Shown here in pieces: positions 58,033-64,000 of a DNA stretch of 64,000 nucleotides. The stretch's first letter is position 1, and the number at the start of each line of letters is the position of its first letter. The stretch covers positions 434,001-498,000 of the forward strand of contig NZ_BCSV01000002.1 of the NCBI RefSeq assembly GCF_001571045.1, written 5' to 3'. The DNA is from Curtobacterium ammoniigenes NBRC 101786. Its GTDB lineage: Bacteria; Actinomycetota; Actinomycetes; Actinomycetales; Microbacteriaceae. The translations under genes and the position numbers were made by a program. The notes beneath the pieces are model-generated. The model searched no databases. It had not been told where the DNA came from and saw only the letters and a list, made by a program, of their open reading frames with translations.

Positions 58033-58500
58033 ATGTACTTCCGTCTTATGGGCAAGCTCAACGCTCGCCGTCAGAACCTGACCGAGGATGCCGAAAAGGG
58101 ATTCACCCTGATCGAGCTCCTCGTCGTCGTGATCATCATCGGCATCCTCGCCGCGATCGCAATCCCCGTGTACCTCGGTGTTCAGAACAACGCGAAGAAC
58201 TCGAACACGCAGTCCGACGTTGCGAACCTCAAGACCGCCGTCGTGAGCTTGCAGACCCAGAACGGCGGTCTGCCGAGCGGGATCGACTGGACGGCAGCGT
58301 CGGGTGCTTCGGGGATGCCCTCTGCGGGCTCAAGCCCGGCTGACTGGGCTGGCGCGGGTGCGACCTTTAGCCAGAACACCAAGGAACTCAAGTACGCGAC
58401 GAGCGCGACGTCCGGGTTCTGCATCACTGGGACCAGCGTGGGCGGCGGCACCTACTACGCGACGGCCTCGAGCGGCGTGACGACCACACCCTGCAGCTAA
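58033..58500 (+). CDS. pilA: Major type IV pilin (prepilin)
   Basis: A 155-residue prepilin. Leader of 23 residues ends at Gly23, then mature FTLIELLVVVIIIGILAAIAIP with Glu at +5; mature length about 132. The C-terminal globular part is Gly/Ser/Thr-rich and has two cysteines (FCITG and the penultimate residue), suggesting the disulfide loop of type IVa pilins. The ATG at 58033 follows GAAGGA; an ATG at 58027 would overlap that site. Set apart from pilC by a structured leader and followed by a strong hairpin, it is probably expressed more than its neighbours. Confidence 0.95.
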   Translation: MYFRLMGKLNARRQNLTEDAEKGFTLIELLVVVIIIGILAAIAIPVYLGVQNNAKNSNTQSDVANLKTAVVSLQTQNGGLPSGIDWTAASGASGMPSAGSSPADWAGAGATFSQNTKELKYATSATSGFCITGTSVGGGTYYATASSGVTTTPCS

Positions 58501-58519
58501 GCCTTCCCATACGCACCTG

Positions 58520-58560
58520 AGGGGCGGGGCGTTCTCACCATCGTGAGCGCCCCGCCCCTT
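58520..58560 (+). terminator. Hairpin after pilA
   Basis: AGGGGCGGGGCG pairs with CGCCCCGCCCCT, extended by about 4-5 bp within the loop region (CTCAC with GTGAG). It could terminate most pilA transcripts and allow limited read-through to the minor pilin genes. Confidence 0.85.
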
Positions 58561-58606
58561 CGGGTCGAACGTTCGAACATCGCTCGAGCCACCCGAGGAG
58601 GTGAGC

Positions 58607-60034
58607 ATGATCCGTCGACTTGGCACCGTCCTTCGGCCCCGCGACCACCGCGAGGGCGAGGCCGGCTTCACGGTCATCGAGGTCATGGTCGCCATGATGG
58701 TGTTCGCGATCATGTCGATCGGCATCGCGTACGGCATTACCAATGCGTTGCAGCTGACGCAGTCGAGCCGGGGTCGCGAGACCGCTGTCGCCCTGGCATC
58801 GCAGGACATCGACCAGATGCGGCAGCTCGCAGCGCTGTCCGCGACCGGCGTCCAGAACGTGGTCTCGACCTCCTACACGAAGCTCGTCGGAGGCGTGACA
58901 TACACGGTCAATCGGTCGGCGAACTGGGTCTCGAGCGACGGCACCCTCAGCGCGTGCGGATCGAGCTCCTCGGAGCTGGCCTACAAGAACGTCGCTGAGA
59001 CGGTGTCGTGGTCAGGTGGCCACGGCGCCTCCTTGTCGACGACGATGACGTCGTCGATCGCGCCGCCATCCGCCGTGTCGATTCCCGGTGACGGCACCAT
59101 CACGATCTCCGTGCTGAATGCAGCGGGGACCGGGAACGCCGGCGTCACGATTGCGATCACGCCCGTGAGTGGCGGTGGCGGCGCGGCGCTCGCGACACAG
59201 CCTCCGGTCACGAACAGCTCCGGGTGCTCGATCGCGACGAACGTTCACCCCGGTACCTACACGGTCACCGCAACTGCACCAGGCGGCATCGATACAAAGC
59301 AGTCCGCGGTCTCGCCGCCGGCACCGATCCCGTCGAAGACCGTCGTCGCGGGTGGAAGCACATTCGTGTCCTTCACCTACGACCAGGCGGCGACGATCAC
59401 GACCACGTACGCATCGGGCGGTGCGATCCTCCCGATCAGCATGCCGACGACGCTCTACTCCACCGGACAGTATTCGACAATGACGCCGTGGGGGAACACC
59501 GTTGTCACCTCGGCGACGAGCGAGTCGATGACCGTCTTCCCGTTCCCGAGCTACACCATGTACGCGGGCACGTACAACGGGAACCCCGGCTCAACGAATT
59601 GTCTCAGCCCGAACCCGGCGCAATGGACCGTCCCGAATGCGTCCGGGCAGGTTGGCACGCCCGTGACACCGATCGGCACATCCCCCGGGCAGACGACGGT
59701 GACAACCAGCCCGATCATGATGGGCGTTTTCAGTGTCTCGGGACTCAGCGTTGGTTCGTGGCTCGTTGCGACGACCACAACCCCCGCGTCGAACTCTGGA
59801 GATCCCGGGTGTTCGGCGGGTATGACGCTGCGGTTCCCGCGCATCACGGCGGCCAACGAGACCTTTGCATTGCCATTCGGCACGTGGTCACTGCAGTACT
59901 CCACGAGCCTGACGGGCACGGTGCTCAGCGTGCTGGGCGGAACCAATGTGAACACCGTCAGCCCGGGCACCGTCAGCGGTTCCTCGCTCACGGGTTGGAC
60001 GGTCATGCTCGACCCCCGGGGGCAGACCTCATGA
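58607..60034 (+). CDS. pilV: Large PilV-like minor pilin with Ig-like beta domain
   Basis: A 475-residue prepilin-like protein. Processing site at Gly20 before FTVIEVMVAMMVFAIMS (Glu at +5). Beyond the pilin stalk (to about 150), residues about 165-470 are Thr/Ser/Gly-rich, with strand patterns (GTITISVLNAAGTGNAGVTI, then a carboxypeptidase-regulatory or Ig-like HPGTYTVTATAPGG). This looks like a surface-exposed adhesin domain carried by a minor pilin. GAGGAG precedes the ATG at 58607; GTG 58601 is an alternative. Its stop overlaps the next gene (ATGA). Confidence 0.85.
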   Translation: MIRRLGTVLRPRDHREGEAGFTVIEVMVAMMVFAIMSIGIAYGITNALQLTQSSRGRETAVALASQDIDQMRQLAALSATGVQNVVSTSYTKLVGGVTYTVNRSANWVSSDGTLSACGSSSSELAYKNVAETVSWSGGHGASLSTTMTSSIAPPSAVSIPGDGTITISVLNAAGTGNAGVTIAITPVSGGGGAALATQPPVTNSSGCSIATNVHPGTYTVTATAPGGIDTKQSAVSPPAPIPSKTVVAGGSTFVSFTYDQAATITTTYASGGAILPISMPTTLYSTGQYSTMTPWGNTVVTSATSESMTVFPFPSYTMYAGTYNGNPGSTNCLSPNPAQWTVPNASGQVGTPVTPIGTSPGQTTVTTSPIMMGVFSVSGLSVGSWLVATTTTPASNSGDPGCSAGMTLRFPRITAANETFALPFGTWSLQYSTSLTGTVLSVLGGTNVNTVSPGTVSGSSLTGWTVMLDPRGQTS

Positions 60035-60726
60035 CCGGGCCCCTCCTGCGGCGGTTTCACCGAGACGAGCGGGGTCTGACCCTCATCGAGCTCATGGTGG
60101 CCATGAGCATGTCGATCATCATCATCATCGCGGTCGGCGGCTTTTTCATTGCATCCACCAAAGCGGCGAAGACCGACTCGACAAGCGAGACGAGCATCCG
60201 GCAGGCCTCGAACATGATGGACGCGATGACGCAGTACGTGCACGCGGCCACCGTCCTTCCCGTGAGCGGTGGGTCCCCGGTCGCCGCGGTGGAAGTCGCG
60301 AAGCCCACCGACCTCGTCTTCTACGCGTACGTCAATCTGACGAACGGCACGGTCACGCAACCCGTCCAGGTCGAATACACGCTCGACGGTTCCAACAATC
60401 TCGTCGAGAAGATCTGGAACATCGCGAGCTCGACCGGCGGGTACTTCACGTTCAACAGTTACACGACGGCACCAGACCGGACGGTGGTCCTCGGCGGACC
60501 GATCGCTTCACCCACCAGCGACGGCACATCGCTCTTCACCTACCTCGACGCGAACGGAAATGCGCTCGCGTCGCCTGGCACCGGTCTCGGTCTCATTCGT
60601 GCGGTGCAGGTCAACCTCGAGGTGGGATCCACCACAGCGGGGACTGCCGGCGATACCCACATCCAGAGCACGCTGTACCTCTTCAACGTCGGCTACTCCG
60701 CAACGACAGCGAGTCCTTCCCCATGA
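60031..60726 (+). CDS. pilW: PilW-like minor pilin
   Basis: A 231-residue prepilin. The leader ends at Gly15, then LTLIELMVAMSMSIIIIIAVGGFF with Glu at +5. The rest is a beta-rich domain of the PilW/GspJ style with few cysteines. Minor pilins of this type help prime pilus assembly. It is coupled to both neighbours by 4-bp overlaps. Confidence 0.85.
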   Translation: MTGPLLRRFHRDERGLTLIELMVAMSMSIIIIIAVGGFFIASTKAAKTDSTSETSIRQASNMMDAMTQYVHAATVLPVSGGSPVAAVEVAKPTDLVFYAYVNLTNGTVTQPVQVEYTLDGSNNLVEKIWNIASSTGGYFTFNSYTTAPDRTVVLGGPIASPTSDGTSLFTYLDANGNALASPGTGLGLIRAVQVNLEVGSTTAGTAGDTHIQSTLYLFNVGYSATTASPSP

Positions 60727-62579
60727 CACGACGATTCTGGAGCCGTTTCCACCGCGCGGCGGACGACGAGCGCGGCATGGTCCTCGCGAACGTGATCATC
60801 TTCGGCACGGTCCTGATGACCGTCGTTGCGGGCCTGCTCGCGCTGTCTACCTCCGGGGCGGTCAAGTCAGCAAGCGACCGCAACTACCAGAACGCCATGG
60901 CCGCCGCCTATGCCGGCCTTGCGGACTACCAATCGAAGATCTCGAACAACAACAGCTACGAGCAATTCGGGAGCACCGGTTCAACGGCGAACTTCAGTAG
61001 CACCAGCGGGTCGACCTTCTCCGGAGACAACGGAAACACGGCGTTCACCGGCTGGGTGGCCGTACCCGCCACCACTGACGAATGGTTCCACTACGAGGTC
61101 GACAACTCGAAGTTCTCGTCCCAGGGGATTCTGAAGGTGCGCGTGACCGGCAAGAGTGGCTCGACAACCCGAAGCCTCGTTGCCAATCTCAAGGGCGACG
61201 GCTTCATCAACTACCTCTACTTCACAAACTACGAGTCGTCGGATCCCAACATCATTCCCAGCGGGAACTGCACGGTGGACTACCAGTGGAGCTCCACGTC
61301 GAACAAATGCACGCCGGTGCAGTTTGCGACCCGAGACGTGCTGAACGGCCCGATTCGGACGAACGACGACTTCACCTCGTGCGGAGCGACCTTCAACGGC
61401 CAGGTTGAAGACCACGACGGCAACGTCCTGACTCCAGGCGGCTGCACGTCGTCCCGGTTCAACGGAGGCAATCCCGTCAGCGCGCCCTCGCTGGACATGC
61501 CCGCCCTCAACAGCAACATGGCCCAGGAGGCGCGAACGGACGAACCGAGCATCGTCCCGCGCCCCGGGTGCCTCTACACCGGCCCGACGAAAGTCCGATT
61601 CAATGGCGATGGCACGATGACGGTGTGGTCGCCCTGGACGCGCGCCACGCAGATCACCGTCAACTCGACTTCCGGCGCGGTGAGCGCCTCGAGCGCGAAC
61701 AGCGTGAGCGCACAGGGGGAGTGCGGTGCGATCAGCGACCTGCAGAGCGCGGCGGGCGCGACCATCCCGACCATCCCGACGAATCTCATGTACGTACAAG
61801 ACGTCCCGCAGACCAACAACCCGTCGAACGTCAACTACTGGGGGTCGTCTCTCCCCACCGGCTACGCAAACACGTACTGCAACACGCAGGTCAGCTTCAC
61901 CAACCGTGGGGCTGTCCGCACCAGCAACACGAGCAACTACAGCAACGGCGTCGGCTTTCCCGCCTCGAACGAGTGGCTGAACAACGGGGGCTACTACCAA
62001 GCACCCGCGTCGTCCGTCTACAACTGCACGACCGGAGACGTGTTCGTGAGCGGCGGCTTCGGGGGCGCGATGACCATCGCGTCGTCCGGCACGGTCTGGG
62101 TGACCGGCGACATCACCTATGACGACCCGACGAAGGACATCCTTGGCCTGGTCGGCCAGAACGCGGTCGAGGTCTACAACCCGACGTACTGCGTATACCC
62201 CTCCGGCAGCAGTGGCTGCAATGGCGTCGCGCCCATACAGAGCCCGGGAAGCAACCGGACCATCGACGCGGCAGTCGCGAGCAATGCTGGCACGTTCTGG
62301 GTGCAGAACTACGACGTCCAGGGGTATGGCGCGCTCGGAACGCTCACCGTCGTCGGATCGATCGCGCAGAACTGGCGTGGCCCGGTCGCGACCGGCGGCA
62401 GCTCCATCTATTCCGGGTACTCGAAGAACTACGCGTACGACAATCGCCTGCAGGTCACTGCACCGCCGAAGTTCCTCCAGCCGGTCTCCACAAGCTACGG
62501 AATCACGACCGAGGTCGAGGTGCAGCCCGCATACGATGCCTCCCTCAACTGCTTGACGACCGCGGGAGTGTGCCGATGA
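60723..62579 (+). CDS. Large PilX/GspK-like pilus protein lacking Glu at +5
   Basis: A 618-residue protein with a basic start, DERG at about 15-18, then a single hydrophobic stretch VLANVIIFGTVLMTVVAGLLALS like a prepilin stalk. Counting from Gly18, position +5 is Asn23, not Glu, as in tip-forming GspK-type pseudopilins. Residues 60-618 are Asn/Ser/Thr/Gly-rich with about ten cysteines, suggesting a large disulfide-rich extracellular domain. It could form a pilus tip. Overlaps both neighbours by 4 bp. Confidence 0.72.
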   Translation: MTRRFWSRFHRAADDERGMVLANVIIFGTVLMTVVAGLLALSTSGAVKSASDRNYQNAMAAAYAGLADYQSKISNNNSYEQFGSTGSTANFSSTSGSTFSGDNGNTAFTGWVAVPATTDEWFHYEVDNSKFSSQGILKVRVTGKSGSTTRSLVANLKGDGFINYLYFTNYESSDPNIIPSGNCTVDYQWSSTSNKCTPVQFATRDVLNGPIRTNDDFTSCGATFNGQVEDHDGNVLTPGGCTSSRFNGGNPVSAPSLDMPALNSNMAQEARTDEPSIVPRPGCLYTGPTKVRFNGDGTMTVWSPWTRATQITVNSTSGAVSASSANSVSAQGECGAISDLQSAAGATIPTIPTNLMYVQDVPQTNNPSNVNYWGSSLPTGYANTYCNTQVSFTNRGAVRTSNTSNYSNGVGFPASNEWLNNGGYYQAPASSVYNCTTGDVFVSGGFGGAMTIASSGTVWVTGDITYDDPTKDILGLVGQNAVEVYNPTYCVYPSGSSGCNGVAPIQSPGSNRTIDAAVASNAGTFWVQNYDVQGYGALGTLTVVGSIAQNWRGPVATGGSSIYSGYSKNYAYDNRLQVTAPPKFLQPVSTSYGITTEVEVQPAYDASLNCLTTAGVCR

Positions 62580-63409
62580 TCGCGACAGCCGGAATCGAAA
62601 CGGTGATCGCCACGCTGGGAGGCGTGTTCGGCCTCCTGATCGGCTCGTTCCTCAACGTCGTCGTCTACCGCGTGCCAGCGGGCATCTCGATCGTCGCGCC
62701 GCCGAGCGCATGCCCGAAGTGCGGGCAGCACATCCGCGGCTACGACAACATCCCGGTGCTGTCGTGGCTCGTCCTCCGGGGCAAGTGTCGTGACTGCAAC
62801 GCACCCATCTCGTCGCGGTACCCGCTCGTGGAACTGGCGACGGGCCTCCTGTTCGTCGTGGTCGCGGTACGGTTCTGGCCGACCGGCAGCGGTACGAGCC
62901 TCGTCGCGGCGCTCGTCACGCTCGTGGCATTCCTATACCTGATGGCGATCAGCGTCGCACTGGCGCTGATCGACGTCGACACGCATCGATTGCCGAACGC
63001 CATCACCTACCCGTCCTACGTCGTCATCGGCGTCCTGCTCGCTGTCGCGTCCGCACTCACCGACGACTGGGGTGCCTTCGTCCGCGGGGTCATCGGGGCC
63101 GCGATCCTCGGCGCGGTCTACCTGGTCCTCGCCATCGCTGTCCCGGGCGGAATGGGTCTCGGCGACGTCAAACTCGCCGGTGTCCTCGGCCTGGCGCTGG
63201 CGTACCTCGGATGGGGACCCCTCGCAGTGGGTGCTTTCGGCGCATTTCTCGTCGGCGGTATCTTCGCGCTCGTCCTCATGCTTCTCCGCCGCGCGAGCTG
63301 GCGCGGTGGCATCCCGTTCGGCCCATCCATGCTCATCGGCGCATGGATCGGCGTCCTCGTCGGCTCAGCCGTCTGGACCACCTACCTCGCAACCCTCGGC
63401 CTGGCCTGA
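62576..63409 (+). CDS. pilD: Prepilin peptidase / N-methyltransferase
   Basis: A 277-residue A24 aspartyl protease with about eight membrane segments. The N-terminal zinc loop has Cys46, Cys49, Cys71 and Cys74; catalytic Asp133 (ALIDVD) and Asp197 (GLGDVK) are 64 residues apart, as in TcpJ. It cuts prepilin leaders after Gly and, with an intact first domain, methylates the new N-terminus. The ATG at 62576 overlaps the stop of the preceding gene (ATGA). It is followed by pilM after 27 bp. Confidence 0.95.
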   Translation: MIATAGIETVIATLGGVFGLLIGSFLNVVVYRVPAGISIVAPPSACPKCGQHIRGYDNIPVLSWLVLRGKCRDCNAPISSRYPLVELATGLLFVVVAVRFWPTGSGTSLVAALVTLVAFLYLMAISVALALIDVDTHRLPNAITYPSYVVIGVLLAVASALTDDWGAFVRGVIGAAILGAVYLVLAIAVPGGMGLGDVKLAGVLGLALAYLGWGPLAVGAFGAFLVGGIFALVLMLLRRASWRGGIPFGPSMLIGAWIGVLVGSAVWTTYLATLGLA

Positions 63410-63436
63410 CCAGCGCTCATCACGGAAAGCAGTCCC

Positions 63437-64000
63437 ATGGGCAAGAGCATCGTCGGCGTGGACCTGGCGGGCACCTCGATCCGAGCGGTCGAAGTCGCTG
63501 ACGCCGACCGCGGCAAGCCGACCGTCGTCCGCTTCGCGGAGGTCCCGACGCCCCCCGGCTCGGTCAGCCGTGGCGAGGTCCTCGAACCGAACACCGTCGC
63601 CGGAGCACTGAAAGAGCTCTGGTCGATCGGGCGGTTCCGATCCCGTGACGTCGTCCTCGGCATGGGAAACCAGCGCGTCCTCTCCCGCGACCTCACTGTG
63701 CCGCGCGCGCCGCTCGCTCAGATCCGCGAATCGCTGCCCTTCCAGGTGCAGGACATGCTGCCCGTCCCCGTGATCGACGCGATCCTCGACTTCTACCCCA
63801 CCGGCGAGAGCATGGCTGAGAACGGCCCCGTCGTCCACGGCCTGCTCATCGCAGCCATCAAAGACGCCGTCCTCGCGAACGTGAAGGCCGTCCAGTCGGC
63901 CGGGCTCAACCCCGCCGGCGTCGACCTCATCCCGTTCGCGCTCAGCCGAGTCCTCGTTACACGACAGCAGATCCCCGGAACGGTCGCACTCATCGAGCTC
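63437..64000 (+). CDS. pilM: PilM-like actin-fold pilus assembly ATPase (3' end beyond window)
   Basis: 188 codons are visible. The start MGKSIVGVDLAGTSIRAVEV is the phosphate-1 loop of the PilM/FtsA-like fold, and VVLGMGNQRVLSRDLTVPRAPLAQIRESLPFQVQDMLP is typical of PilM. PilM forms the cytoplasmic ring that links to PilN and PilO; genes for those are expected just beyond the edge. GGAAAG precedes the ATG. Confidence 0.88.
   Translation, partial: MGKSIVGVDLAGTSIRAVEVADADRGKPTVVRFAEVPTPPGSVSRGEVLEPNTVAGALKELWSIGRFRSRDVVLGMGNQRVLSRDLTVPRAPLAQIRESLPFQVQDMLPVPVIDAILDFYPTGESMAENGPVVHGLLIAAIKDAVLANVKAVQSAGLNPAGVDLIPFALSRVLVTRQQIPGTVALIEL

Overview
The window is GC-rich chromosomal DNA from an actinobacterium, most likely of the Microbacteriaceae or a close relative. 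The signs are strong GC bias at third codon positions, many GTG and TTG starts, TTG-initiated rpoB and rpoC, a mycobacterial-type FolP2 homologue, an Lhr helicase next to a Nei-type glycosylase, and short promoters (TANNNT) placed 6-7 nt before start codons as in leaderless actinobacterial transcripts. The genus is an inference. I saw no rRNA, tRNA, insertion sequence, phage gene or CRISPR array.

Layout. 0-9 kb: a truncated SDR and a ketopantoate-reductase-like protein (divergent), DUF1697, a coupled folE / folP2-like / RibD-type reductase operon, a DJ-1/PfpI protein, a rhodanese, and a coupled DNA-alkylation repair pair (Ada-AlkA fusion plus Ogt). 9-21 kb: a MetE-like methyltransferase, a hydrolase with a Cys nucleophile, a HAD phosphatase, an SDR-nei-lhr repair operon, and a CLC antiporter divergent from a MarR regulator. 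21-28 kb: an ABC module resembling lactococcin-972-type export/immunity systems but with no visible bacteriocin gene, a GT-C glycosyltransferase, DUF421, a His/Gly-rich PadR regulator with an operator-like site in its own promoter, and a degenerate Nudix protein. 28-35 kb: CsbD, a secreted GH25 / cell-wall-binding protein, a DEAD-box helicase, a GNAT-SRPBCC-DUF1684-GntR operon, a ComB-like protein and DUF427. 35-45 kb: a run of minus-strand genes (spermidine-synthase-like, Tyr/Gln-rich membrane protein, TPR, SprT, CGNR, Nramp), a membrane protein with a NarL-type two-component pair, an aldo/keto reductase and a bPH-like membrane protein. 45-53 kb: rpoB-rpoC with a long leader and a strong terminator. 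53.4-64 kb: a type IV pilus cluster, pilB-pilT-pilC-pilA-pilV-pilW-pilX-pilD-pilM, running off the right edge.

The most interesting parts are the type IV pilus locus (unusual for Gram-positive actinobacteria), with a leader before the pilin gene that can form mutually exclusive hairpins and a large tip-like subunit lacking Glu+5; a set of unrelated short tandem repeats located at or just after stop codons; and the folE-folP2-reductase operon, whose DHPS-like protein lacks canonical active-site motifs and may serve a non-folate pterin pathway.
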